Part shown: piece after piece, positions 1 to 6,988 of the stretch
Position numbering within the stretch: position 1 is the stretch's first letter
Layout of the letters: each line of letters starts with the position of its first letter
Assembly (NCBI RefSeq): GCF_030268965.1
Contig: NZ_BSSE01000016.1
Location: 62,001-126,000, forward strand
Direction of reading: 5' to 3'
Length of the DNA stretch: 64,000 bases
From: Microtetraspora sp. NBRC 16547
GTDB lineage: Bacteria; Actinomycetota; Actinomycetes; Streptosporangiales; Streptosporangiaceae
Notes under the pieces: model-generated
Databases searched by the model: none
What the model saw: the letters and a program-made list of their open reading frames with translations, nothing else
What the model was told of the DNA's origin: nothing
Position numbers and translations under genes: made by a program

Positions 1-319
1 ACGCGTCCATGACGACGTGCCGTAACTCGACGTCCTCCCGCGCGGCGGGCAGTTCGGGAGGGGTATGCGTCGGAATCAATCGCATGATTGCCAGACGCCG
101 CGCCCGGCTGATCGCTAGGTTGACGATGATCCGCCGGATGTAGGGCTCGGGGTCGCCGCCACGGCACAGCCTGTCCCAATGCAGACACGCCCGCTCCAGC
201 GCGGTCTGCAGCAAATCTTCGGCTTCCCCAAACGAACCGCAGGTCAGGTACGCCGTGCGCAACAGGCTTGTACTGCGGGCGGCCACGAACTCCGTGAACC
301 CGTCCGTATGCGGCGTCAC
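1..319 (-). CDS. ECF sigma factor, SigE-like (partial, runs off left edge)
   Basis: Only the first 106 codons are in the window; the 3' part lies beyond position 1. The GTG start at 317-319 gives VTPHTDGFTEFVAARSTSLL, followed by TAYLTCGSFGEAEDLLQTAL and then RRIIVNLAISRARRLAIMR. This is the order seen in sigma-70 region 2 of short actinobacterial SigE-family ECF factors: a helix FxxFVxxR, an acidic EAEDLLQTAL helix that contacts core polymerase, and an arginine-rich -10 recognition helix. Region 4 is not visible. No anti-sigma gene lies upstream; the tRNA gene and a weak ORF sit there. The family assignment is good, the regulon is unknown. Confidence 0.8.
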   Translation of the reverse strand, partial: MTPHTDGFTEFVAARSTSLLRTAYLTCGSFGEAEDLLQTALERACLHWDRLCRGGDPEPYIRRIIVNLAISRARRLAIMRLIPTHTPPELPAAREDVELRHVVMDA

Positions 320-410
320 TGAACGCCCTTCGAAATCATGACCCCATACACGCACAGCACGCCGCGAAGGTTGCCTTGGTCTCCCAGCTCCACCGCAGGA
401 GGGAGAACAC

Positions 411-680
411 GTGATGGGGACCCGGCATGCACCGGGACCGGACGGCGAGCGCGCAGAAGCCACCGACCCGGTGGAGACGGGAGACCTCGCTGAGCAACGT
501 TCGGGAGAAGACTCCCCATACGTCGCGACTCGTTGCCCTGGCAGTAACCCCTGCGGTGTCGGTGCAGGCGCCTGCCCGCAGCCGCTCAGCGTTCCTGCTG
601 TGCGACCCAGGCCAGCTATGGACTCGCAGCCACCACAAGACGTCTGTGAGGGGCGGCTGGTGTATTTCGCTGCTGTATAG
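411..680 (+). CDS. Possible small hypothetical protein (weak)
   Basis: An 89-codon frame starts GTG-ATG at 411 after a good ribosome site (AGGAGGGAG, 397-405). The product is rich in Pro, Gly and Asp/Glu, has four cysteines, no membrane segment and no recognisable domain. The first half has high GC at third codon positions; the second half loses that bias, which argues for decay or chance. It is convergent with the tRNA-Arg transcript. I keep it only because of the Shine-Dalgarno match, and because nothing else explains the 320-730 gap. Confidence 0.2.
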   Translation: MMGTRHAPGPDGERAEATDPVETGDLAEQRSGEDSPYVATRCPGSNPCGVGAGACPQPLSVPAVRPRPAMDSQPPQDVCEGRLVYFAAV

Positions 681-686
681 GCACGA

Positions 687-721
687 GAAAGGCCCCCCGA
701 GATGATCCCGGAGGGCCTTTC
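687..721 (-). terminator. Factor-independent terminator after tRNA-Arg
   Basis: GAAAGGCCC at 687-695 pairs with GGGCCTTTC at 713-721 around a short C/G-rich stem and a loop GATGAT. It lies 9 nt past the 3' end of the tRNA gene on the minus strand and reads out into a T/C-rich run, the normal arrangement for tRNA termination. Confidence 0.7.
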
Positions 722-729
722 ACCTGCTG

Positions 730-802
730 CGCGGCCGGGAGGACTCGAACCCCCAACCTTCTGATCCGTAGTCAGATGCTCTATCCATTGAGCTACGGCC
801 GC
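730..802 (-). tRNA. tRNA-Arg (anticodon ACG)
   Basis: The minus strand folds as a 73-nt tRNA. The 7-bp acceptor stem GCGGCCG pairs with CGGCCGC, the D-arm is TAGCTCAATGGATAGAGCA, the anticodon stem TCTGA/TCAGA encloses loop CTACGGA with anticodon ACG, and the T-arm contains GGTTCGAGTCC. No CCA is encoded at the 3' end. ACG reads CGU/CGC/CGA after A34-to-inosine editing. No integrase or partial tRNA duplicate is nearby, so there is no sign that it serves as an attachment site in this genome. Confidence 0.97.
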
Positions 803-1098
803 TCGCTGACGTCAGTAAGCATAGCGGGTTCTGCGGCGTGCTCCGAACTGGAATTGCGGCGTGCCGTCCTGAGTCCGCTCCGGCGCGCCGCCCTCACGCC
901 TGGCGCCGCCGTACGGCCGGGCGCCCCGGGCCTGGTCGGGTGCCGTACGGCGGGTGCGGGAACGGCGATGTGGGCAGGACAAACCGGATCACAGATGTGA
1001 AGGAACCGGACGGGGAAAGCCACGGAGGAGCCGGAGAACATGGGCAGGGCCTCTCGTGGGCGCAGCCGCGTCGTTTGAGGACACGGCTGAGGGCGCGG
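803..1098. other. Non-coding spacer between tRNA-Arg and VOC gene
   Basis: This 296-bp stretch would carry the tRNA promoter on the minus strand. Overlapping frames exist on both strands but have no ribosome site and no domain; they come from high GC alone. I see no strong hairpin or repeat. Confidence 0.5.
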
Positions 1099-1608
1099 TC
1101 ACGCCGAGGTGGAGACGCCGACGCCGCCCCGCGTCTCCGCGCCGTATCGCTCCAGCTCCTTGGCCAGGTCCAGTGGCCTGACGCGCGCGCGGCCGGCGAG
1201 GGTCTCGTCGTCGATCAGGTTGAGCGGGACCAGCCAGGACACCTCGAACTCCAGCCCGTCGGGGTCCTTGGCATAGAGGGCCTTGGTCGTGGAGTGGTCC
1301 GACGCGCCGGCCAGGGCGCCCATCTCGCTCAGCTTCACCGCGATGCGCTGCAGTTCGGCGAGCGTGTCCACCTCCCACGCGAGGTGGTAGAGCCCGACGG
1401 TCGAACGGCCGGCGGGGGACGGCCCCGCCTGCGGGCCCAGCTCGAAGAGCCCGAGGTCGTGGTCGTTCGCCGAACCGGACGCCTGCAAGAACGCGGCCCC
1501 GGGGCCGCCCATGACGACCCGGAAGCCGAGAGCCTCCTGATAGAACGCGACGCTGGCCGAGACGTCCCTTACGTACAGCACCGCGTGATTGAGCCGCTGA
1601 ACCGGCAT
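1099..1608 (-). CDS. VOC-family (glyoxalase/extradiol dioxygenase-like) protein
   Basis: A 169-residue protein with an ATG at 1608 and a near-perfect ribosome site (AGGAGGGG) just upstream. It has the paired beta-alpha-beta-beta-beta modules of vicinal-oxygen-chelate enzymes: LNHAVLYVRDVSASVAFYQE near the start, VGLYHLAWEVDTLAEL in the middle and DPDGLEFEVSWL near the end. His8, the His of YHLAWEV and the Glu of LEFEV match the three metal ligands of extradiol-type members. The order resembles catechol 2,3-dioxygenase-like proteins more than glyoxalase I. The C-terminal 40 residues (LDLAKELERYGAETR) extend past the fold. The substrate cannot be told; it is a single-gene unit next to an unrelated small ORF. 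Confidence 0.85.
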   Translation of the reverse strand: MPVQRLNHAVLYVRDVSASVAFYQEALGFRVVMGGPGAAFLQASGSANDHDLGLFELGPQAGPSPAGRSTVGLYHLAWEVDTLAELQRIAVKLSEMGALAGASDHSTTKALYAKDPDGLEFEVSWLVPLNLIDDETLAGRARVRPLDLAKELERYGAETRGGVGVSTSA

Positions 1609-1724
1609 GACCCCTCCTAGATAATTGAACTCTCAATCATTCTACGCGACGCGGCGTTCACGGAAACTGTCGGCGGCAGGTCGTACGGTGGCCTGCGGAC
1701 TGGAGCCGACGGAGGGGGCGTTTC

Positions 1725-1937
1725 ATGATCGCTGACCGGGTCACCCAGGAGCGCGAGGCCAATCTGATCCTGTTCCGGGTCGTCCACGAGGTGGCGGTCC
1801 GCCATGCCGGGCAGCCGTTCCACGAGGTGCTCTCCATTCTCCGGCGGGCCCTTCCCTCCGTCCCCGGCCTGGACGAGCCGGAGGTCCGCCGCATCGCCGA
1901 GCAGATCAGCGTCGGACGCGATCCCTCGGGTCTCTGA
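1725..1937 (+). CDS. Small hypothetical protein, 70 aa
   Basis: ATG at 1725 follows GGAGGGGG with correct spacing. The product is a compact, mostly helical, soluble protein (EANLILFRVVHEVAVRHAGQ; RRALPSVPGLDEPEVRRIA) with a consistent third-position GC bias, so it looks like a real gene. I do not recognise a family. It is divergent from the VOC gene and faces the ROK regulator gene; the two are separated by a 21-bp tandem repeat. Confidence 0.55.
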   Translation: MIADRVTQEREANLILFRVVHEVAVRHAGQPFHEVLSILRRALPSVPGLDEPEVRRIAEQISVGRDPSGL

Positions 1938-1955
1938 TCCTCAGGACCAGGCGGT

Positions 1956-2018
1956 CCGAGCCCCGGCACGCACTCGCCGAGCCCCGGCACGCAGTCTCCG
2001 AGGCTCGGTACGCAGTCG
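1956..2018. repeat. Tandem repeat, 3 x 21 bp
   Basis: Three consecutive near-copies of CCGAGCCCCGGCACGCAGTC plus one base (1956-1976, 1977-1997, 1998-2018) lie in the convergent spacer between the 70-aa ORF and the ROK gene. The third copy differs at several positions. Confidence 0.8.
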
Positions 2019-2054
2019 CGCCCCGCGGGTTTCCGGAAGGTGGGCGGCGCCGGG

Positions 2055-3386
2055 TCAGGCGTTCAGGAGTGCGGCGGGATCCGCGATGACCTGCTGGATG
2101 ACCTGACCGGCCGCGCCGAGGGTGGCCGCCTCCGTGCCGAGCCGGGACACCTCGACGGACGGCACGACCTCCCGCATCTGGCCGAGCCGGGCAGTGAGCG
2201 TCTCGGTGACCACGCCGCCGATCCATGGGAAGAGCGGCGCGTAGATCCCGCCGAGCACGATCGTGCCCGGATCCACGAGGTTGACCGCCGAGGAGAGGGC
2301 GATCCCGAGCGCCCAGCCTGCCCGCTCGCAGGCGGCCAGCGCGTCCCTGTTGCCCGCGTCGAGCTCCCGCAGGAGCTCGGTGACCCCCGTGCCGTGTCCC
2401 GCGCTGTGTCCCGTGCCGTGTCCCGTGCCGTGTCCCGTGCCGTGTCCCGCGCTGTGTTCCGTGCCGTGTTCCGCGCCGTGTTCCGCACTGTGTTCCGTGC
2501 CGTGTCCCGCGCTGCGTTCCGCGCCGGTGAGCAGCCGCTCTTCGGGTGCGGTTTCCGGGGGCGCGAGTCCGGCCGCCGACAGTAAGGCGTCCTGACCGGC
2601 GTACCTCTCGAGGCATCCGTGTCCGCCACAGCGGCAGGGCGGGCCGCCGGGGGAGACCACCACGTGCCCGAGCTCTCCGGCGAAGCCGCGGAATCCCCGG
2701 AAGAGCTCACCGCGCACGATCAGGCCCGCGCCGACGCCGATCTCGCCGGATACGTGCAGGAAGTCCGGATGCCCGGCGCCGAACCACAGCTCGCCCAGCG
2801 CCGCGAGGTTGGCCTCGTTGTCCACCCGCATCGGGAACGGCATCCGCAGCATCGAGAGCAGCGGCACGTCGCGCCATCCCAGGTTCGGCGCGCTGTGGAC
2901 GGTGCCGGTCGCCAGGTCCACCGTCCCGGGGACGGCGAGCACTCCGCCGACCACCCGAAGCCCTGTGTCCACAGCTTCGTCCACAACTGAAAGCGCCAGA
3001 TCCTGCAGGATCGTGATGACATCCCCAGGCGAGCCCATCCGGTTGTCCACAGGCTGTGTACGGCGGAGCCGTACCGAACGGGTGAGGTCGACGACGTGCG
3101 CGGCGAGGTAGTCGACGTTGATCTCCAGGCCGATCGCCGCGATCCGCCGGCCGCTGACCCGCACCTCCATGCCGGGACGGCCGCGTTCGCCGGCTCGGAC
3201 GATGCCGGTCTCGATCACGAGCCCGGCCTCGATCAGGTCGCCGACCAGTTTGGACACCGTGGTCTTGGCCAGTCCGGTGATCTCGGCGAGCGCGGCGCGC
3301 GTCACCGAGCCGCGCGTGCTGACCTCGCCGAGGACGAGCGCCAGGTTGCGCGCGCGCATCGCGTCGTGCCTGATCGCCTGTGTCAT
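2055..3386 (-). CDS. xylR: ROK-family transcriptional repressor of xylose genes (XylR-like)
   Basis: A 443-residue protein, ATG at 3386 (GTG at 3395 is also in frame). The N-terminal winged helix (ITGLAKTTVSKLVGDLIEAG) is followed by a ROK sugar-kinase-like domain with GEIGVGAGLIVRGELFRG and the zinc motif CRCGGHGC, and a late LVDPGTIVLGGIYAPLF segment. It diverges from xylA, the normal place for the xylose repressor; binding of xylose should release it from the operator at 3452-3475. Oddity: residues about 287-333 are a His/Gly-rich low-complexity insert (units such as EHSAGHGT) encoded by a 12-bp tandem repeat, placed between the zinc motif and the last ROK segment. The rest of the ROK fold is intact, so the protein is probably functional. 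Confidence 0.88.
   Translation of the reverse strand: MTQAIRHDAMRARNLALVLGEVSTRGSVTRAALAEITGLAKTTVSKLVGDLIEAGLVIETGIVRAGERGRPGMEVRVSGRRIAAIGLEINVDYLAAHVVDLTRSVRLRRTQPVDNRMGSPGDVITILQDLALSVVDEAVDTGLRVVGGVLAVPGTVDLATGTVHSAPNLGWRDVPLLSMLRMPFPMRVDNEANLAALGELWFGAGHPDFLHVSGEIGVGAGLIVRGELFRGFRGFAGELGHVVVSPGGPPCRCGGHGCLERYAGQDALLSAAGLAPPETAPEERLLTGAERSAGHGTEHSAEHGAEHGTEHSAGHGTGHGTGHGTGHSAGHGTGVTELLRELDAGNRDALAACERAGWALGIALSSAVNLVDPGTIVLGGIYAPLFPWIGGVVTETLTARLGQMREVVPSVEVSRLGTEAATLGAAGQVIQQVIADPAALLNA
2389..2526. repeat. In-frame 12-bp minisatellite inside the ROK gene
   Basis: About 11.5 copies of GTGCCGTGTCCC, with T/C, G/A and CG/GC variants, fill 138 bp. The unit is a multiple of three, so the reading frame of the repressor is kept and the insert encodes a run of Gly-His-Gly-Thr/Glu-His-Ser-Ala units. 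Confidence 0.92.
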
Positions 3387-3451
3387 CACACCCACTTGAC
3401 CTGTCGCACGGCGAGCAGACCCACTTGACCTGCCGCCTGGGACGCCGGATA

Positions 3452-3475
3452 TTTAGTCCATAACTTAGACTAATT
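3452..3475. promoter_or_regulatory. Candidate xylose operator, inverted repeat
   Basis: TTAGTC (3453-3458) and GACTAA (3468-3473) form an inverted repeat with a 9-bp spacer, extending to ATTTAGTC/GACTAATT with one mismatch. It is AT-rich in a GC-rich region and sits 13 bp before the xylA start, between the divergent ROK gene and xylA. ROK/XylR repressors usually bind such A/T-rich dyads. A 13-bp direct repeat CCCACTTGACCTG also occurs just upstream (3391-3403, 3420-3432). Confidence 0.65.
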
Positions 3476-3487
3476 CGGAGGCGCCAC

Positions 3488-4633
3488 GTGTACTCACCTA
3501 CCCCCGAGGACCGTTTCACGTTCGGCCTGTGGACGGTCGGCTGGCAGGCGCGCGACCCGTTCGGCGATGCCACCAGGGCGGCGCTCGACCCGGTGGAGAG
3601 CGTCCGCCGGCTGGCCGAGCTCGGTGCGTACGGTGTGACCTTCCACGACGACGACCTGCTCGCCGTCGAGCCGGACCGGGAGCGGGCGATCGCGAACTTC
3701 AAGCGCGCGCTGGCCGAGACCGGTCTCAAGGTCCCGATGGCCACGACGAACCTGTTCACCCACCCCGTGTTCAAGGACGGGGCCTTCACCAGCAACGACC
3801 GCGACATCCGCAGGTACGCCCTCAGGAAGGTCATCCGCAACATCGACCTGGCCGCCGAGCTGGGCGCGACGACGTACGTGTGCTGGGGCGGTCGCGAGGG
3901 AGCGGAGTCCGAGGCCGCGAAGGACATCCGGGCCGCGCTCGACCGATACAAGGAGGGCCTGGACCTTCTCTGCCAGTACGTCGTCGACAAGGGCTACGAC
4001 ATCAGGTTCGCGATCGAGCCCAAGCCCAACGAGCCGCGCGGCGACATCCTGCTGCCCACGATCGGTCACGCCCTGGCCTTCATCAACGAACTGGAGCACT
4101 CCGAGCGGGTCGGTCTCAACCCCGAGGTGGGTCACGAGCAGATGGCCGGGATGAACTTCGCGCACGGCATCGCCCAGGCCCTGTGGCACGGCAAGCTCTT
4201 CCACATCGACCTGAACGGCCAGCACGGGCCGAAGTACGACCAGGACCTGATCTTCGGCCACGGCGACGTGAAGAACGCGTTCTTCCTCGTGGACCTGCTG
4301 GAGCACGGCGGCTACGACGGCCCGCGGCACTTCGACTACAAGCCGCTGCGCACGGAGGACGCGGCGGACGTGTGGGACTCCGCCGCGGCCAACATGCGGA
4401 CCTACCTCATCCTCAAGGAGAAGGCCGCGGCGTTCCGGGCCGACCCCGAGGTCCAGGAGGCCCTGGCGAACTCCCGCGTGACCGAGCTCGCGCAGCCGAC
4501 CCTGGCTCCCGGCGAGACCTACGAGGACCTGGCCCGGGACGATTTCGACCTGGACAAGGCGGCCGAGCGCGGTTTCCACTTCACCCGGCTCAACCAGCTC
4601 GCGCTGGAGCACATTCTCGGAGTACGCGGGTGA
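3488..4633 (+). CDS. xylA: Xylose isomerase
   Basis: Converts D-xylose to D-xylulose in the cytoplasm, the first step of the isomerase pathway. The 381-residue length is close to the 385-390 of actinomycete class I enzymes. Visible hallmarks: [20 protein letters not shown] at the start, TFHDDDLL with the catalytic His53, [11 protein letters not shown], the metal-binding [11 protein letters not shown] with its Glu, [14 protein letters not shown], and late [14 protein letters not shown] at 3488 follows GGAGG. The stop overlaps the xylB start (GTGA), so the two genes are co-transcribed. Expression is presumably held by the adjacent ROK repressor. Confidence 0.97.
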   Translation: MYSPTPEDRFTFGLWTVGWQARDPFGDATRAALDPVESVRRLAELGAYGVTFHDDDLLAVEPDRERAIANFKRALAETGLKVPMATTNLFTHPVFKDGAFTSNDRDIRRYALRKVIRNIDLAAELGATTYVCWGGREGAESEAAKDIRAALDRYKEGLDLLCQYVVDKGYDIRFAIEPKPNEPRGDILLPTIGHALAFINELEHSERVGLNPEVGHEQMAGMNFAHGIAQALWHGKLFHIDLNGQHGPKYDQDLIFGHGDVKNAFFLVDLLEHGGYDGPRHFDYKPLRTEDAADVWDSAAANMRTYLILKEKAAAFRADPEVQEALANSRVTELAQPTLAPGETYEDLARDDFDLDKAAERGFHFTRLNQLALEHILGVRG

Positions 4634-6108
4634 GAACCCTCGTCGCCGGCGTCGACTCCTCGACGCAGAGCTGCAAGGTCGTGATCAGGGACGCCGAGTC
4701 CGGGGCCCTGGTCCGCCAGGGCCGCGCGGCGCACCCGCAGGGCACCGAGGTCCACCCGGACCACTGGTGGGCGGCGCTCCAGGAGGCGATCGAGCAGGCC
4801 GGCGGCTTGGACGACGTCGCCGCGCTGAGCGTCGCGGGACAGCAGCACGGCATGGTCTGCCTCGACGATTCGGGCGAGGTCGTACGGCCCGCGCTGCTGT
4901 GGAACGACATCCGCTCCGCGCGGGCCGCCCGGGATCTGGTCGAGGAGCTGGGTGGCCCGGAGCGATGGGCCGAGGCCGTCGGCAGCGTCCCGGTCGCCTC
5001 GTTCACCGTGGCCAAGCTCCGCTGGCTGGCCGAGCACGAGCCGGAGAACGCGGGGCGCACCGCGCGGGTGTGCCTGCCGCACGACTGGCTCACCTGGAGG
5101 CTCGCGGGCGCGCCGGACACGATCACGACCGACCGCGGTGACGCGTCCGGGACCGGCTACTGGTCGCCCGCCACCGGTGCCTACCGGACCGACCTGCTGG
5201 AGCTGGCCTTCGGCGCCGTCCCGGCCCTGCCCCGCGTCCTCGGTCCCGCCGAACAGGCCGGGACCATCGACTGGACTGGGCTCACTGACCGGACTGGGCT
5301 CACTGACCGGACTGGGCTCACTGACCGGACTGGGACCATCGGCCAGGCCGGGACCGCTGGGCGACCCGGCCCCCGCGGCCCGGTACGGCTCGCGCCCGGC
5401 ACGGGGGACAACATGGCCGCCGCCCTCGGCGTGGGGGCGCGGCCGGGCGACGTCGTGGTGTCCATCGGCACGTCGGGTACGGCGTTCGCCGTCGCGGACG
5501 CCCCGTCGAGCGACCCGAGCGGCGCGGTCGCGGGCTTCGCGGACGCCACCGGCAGGTTCCTGCCGCTGGTCTGCACGCTGAACGCGGCGCGGGTGCTCGA
5601 CGCGGCCGCCCGCCTGCTGCGCGTCGGTCCTGACGAACTCGACGATCTCGCCCTGCAGGCACCTCCGGGGGCCGGCGGCCTGGTTCTCGTGCCGTACCTG
5701 GAGGGAGAACGCACGCCCAATCTCCCGGAGGCGACCGGCTCGCTGCGCGGGCTCACGCTCGCCACGGCGACGCCGGCGCACCTGGCCCGAGCCGCGGTGG
5801 AGGGCATGCTGTGCGGGCTGGCCGACGCCCTCGACGCGCTCGGCCTGGACCCGCGCCGGGTGCTGCTGATCGGCGGAGGCGCCCGCTCGGAGGCGGTACG
5901 GCGGATCGCCCCCACCGTTTTCGGCCGGCCGGTGCTGGTGCCGGAGCCGGGGGAGTACGTCGCCGACGGGGCCGCGCGGCAGGCGGCCTGGCTGCTGTCG
6001 GGCGGCACGGAACCGCCCGACTGGGCGGTGGGCCACCCGGTCCGCTATGAGGGCGCGCCGACCCCCGGCCTGCGCGAGCGCTACGCGGACGCCGCGGCCC
6101 GATCCTGA
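4630..6108 (+). CDS. xylB: Xylulokinase (FGGY family)
   Basis: A 492-residue FGGY carbohydrate kinase that phosphorylates D-xylulose with ATP to give xylulose 5-phosphate. It begins [20 protein letters not shown] (phosphate loop with Asp), has [27 protein letters not shown], the [12 protein letters not shown] segment, [11 protein letters not shown], and the C-terminal ATP site [23 protein letters not shown] and [16 protein letters not shown] at 4630 overlaps the xylA stop. Oddity: residues about 215-232 are three copies of a six-residue unit (GLTDRT) encoded by an 18-bp tandem repeat, between the two domains. Frame is kept, so activity is expected. Confidence 0.95.
   Translation: MRTLVAGVDSSTQSCKVVIRDAESGALVRQGRAAHPQGTEVHPDHWWAALQEAIEQAGGLDDVAALSVAGQQHGMVCLDDSGEVVRPALLWNDIRSARAARDLVEELGGPERWAEAVGSVPVASFTVAKLRWLAEHEPENAGRTARVCLPHDWLTWRLAGAPDTITTDRGDASGTGYWSPATGAYRTDLLELAFGAVPALPRVLGPAEQAGTIDWTGLTDRTGLTDRTGLTDRTGTIGQAGTAGRPGPRGPVRLAPGTGDNMAAALGVGARPGDVVVSIGTSGTAFAVADAPSSDPSGAVAGFADATGRFLPLVCTLNAARVLDAAARLLRVGPDELDDLALQAPPGAGGLVLVPYLEGERTPNLPEATGSLRGLTLATATPAHLARAAVEGMLCGLADALDALGLDPRRVLLIGGGARSEAVRRIAPTVFGRPVLVPEPGEYVADGAARQAAWLLSGGTEPPDWAVGHPVRYEGAPTPGLRERYADAAARS
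5273..5326. repeat. In-frame 18-bp tandem repeat inside xylB
   Basis: Three identical copies of GGACTGGGCTCACTGACC follow one another, then a partial fourth copy (GGACTGGGA). The identity of the copies suggests a recent expansion. Confidence 0.95.
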
Positions 6109-6125
6109 GTGACCGATCTCGACCC

Positions 6126-6177
6126 ACCCGCCCCTGAGATGACCCTGACGCCCTCTGGGGCGGCATCAGGGGCGGGT
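6126..6177 (+). terminator. Stem-loop terminator after xylAB
   Basis: ACCCGCCCCTGA (6126-6137) and TCAGGGGCGGGT (6166-6177) are a perfect 12-bp inverted repeat 17 bp after the xylB stop, with a small inner GCCC/GGGC hairpin. No T run follows, as is common in actinomycetes. The ribosome site of the next gene starts right after it. Confidence 0.75.
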
Positions 6178-6191
6178 AAGGAGTTCTCCGG

Positions 6192-6917
6192 ATGGTCGGG
6201 ACGGCTCTTTCACGAGATTCTCAAATCATGGTCAAGAGGCTCTATCCCGTGCTCGCTTGCGGCGGCATCATGATCGCCGTCGCCGCGGCCGTCGTGGGGC
6301 AGATCGATCCGGACCCCTACCTCGATCCGATCAACCTGACGCTGAGCGACTACGCCGTGCTCGACAGGAGCGGCGCCACCGAGGTGGCCATGGTCGTCCT
6401 CGGCGGCAGTTCGCTCGCCCTGCTTGCCGGGATGCGTGCCGTACGGGCGCCGGTCTCCGGCTGGCCGGAGCGGCTCATGCTCGTGTGGAGCCTCGCGCTC
6501 GTGGTGGCGGCGACCGTTCCCACGTCGGCCGTCTCCGAGGGGATGACCTGGGCGGCGCAGGTGCACCGGTACGTCTCGGTGGCCGCGTTCGTCAGCCTGC
6601 CCGCCGCGACGGCGCAGCTCGTGGGGAGGTTCGCCGCGGACGATCGCTGGAAGCCGGTGGCCCGGCCGGTCGAGTGGCTGACGCTGGCCTCGGGCATCGG
6701 GCTCGCCGCGATGACCTATCTCGCGCTTCCCGGCCAGGGGCTCATGATCGGTCTGGTGGAGCGGTTTTTCTTGACCGTCGAGGTAACCATTCTTGGGGTG
6801 CTCGCGGTAAACCTGGCGCGGCTCGCGTGGAAGGACGCCTTTCTTGGTCACCCACCCGTTGCCGGGAATGTCGTTCGCCGGGCTGACCAGGCGCTTCACC
6901 GGCTTCGGGGCATATAA
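6192..6917 (+). CDS. DUF998 integral membrane protein
   Basis: A 241-residue protein with six predicted membrane helices (for example LYPVLACGGIMIAVAAAVVG, VLGGSSLALLAGMRAV, LMLVWSLALVVAATVP). The DPINLTLSDYAVLD motif after the first helix is typical of DUF998 proteins, which have no established function. ATG at 6192 follows AAGGAG with 8-bp spacing; an alternative ATG at 6228 lacks such a site. It stands alone between the xylB terminator and the conservon kinase gene, with no sign of a shared operon. Confidence 0.8.
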   Translation: MVGTALSRDSQIMVKRLYPVLACGGIMIAVAAAVVGQIDPDPYLDPINLTLSDYAVLDRSGATEVAMVVLGGSSLALLAGMRAVRAPVSGWPERLMLVWSLALVVAATVPTSAVSEGMTWAAQVHRYVSVAAFVSLPAATAQLVGRFAADDRWKPVARPVEWLTLASGIGLAAMTYLALPGQGLMIGLVERFFLTVEVTILGVLAVNLARLAWKDAFLGHPPVAGNVVRRADQALHRLRGI

Positions 6918-6958
6918 GAGGTATATAGAAATTGGACCGGTTCACTGCTAGCCTTTCG

Positions 6959-6977
6959 TCGATCTTTTAAAGATCGA
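6959..6977. promoter_or_regulatory. 19-bp palindrome before cvnA1
   Basis: TCGATCTTTTAAAGATCGA is a perfect palindrome around a central T (arms of 9). It lies directly upstream of the ribosome site (GAGGG) and start codon (6989) of the conservon kinase gene. It could be an operator or a 5' UTR hairpin that masks translation. The AT-rich stretch just before it (CATATAAGAGGTATATAG) may hold the promoter. Confidence 0.5.
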
Positions 6978-6988
6978 AAAGAGGGCGC

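Noticed and set aside
730-802. tRNA-Arg as an integration site of a mobile element
   Set aside because: No integrase gene, no second partial tRNA 3' end and no shift in composition is visible on either side.
838-1620. Plus-strand 260-codon frame across the VOC gene
   Set aside because: It is antisense to a gene with an excellent ribosome site and clear VOC motifs; the frame is a by-product of high GC.
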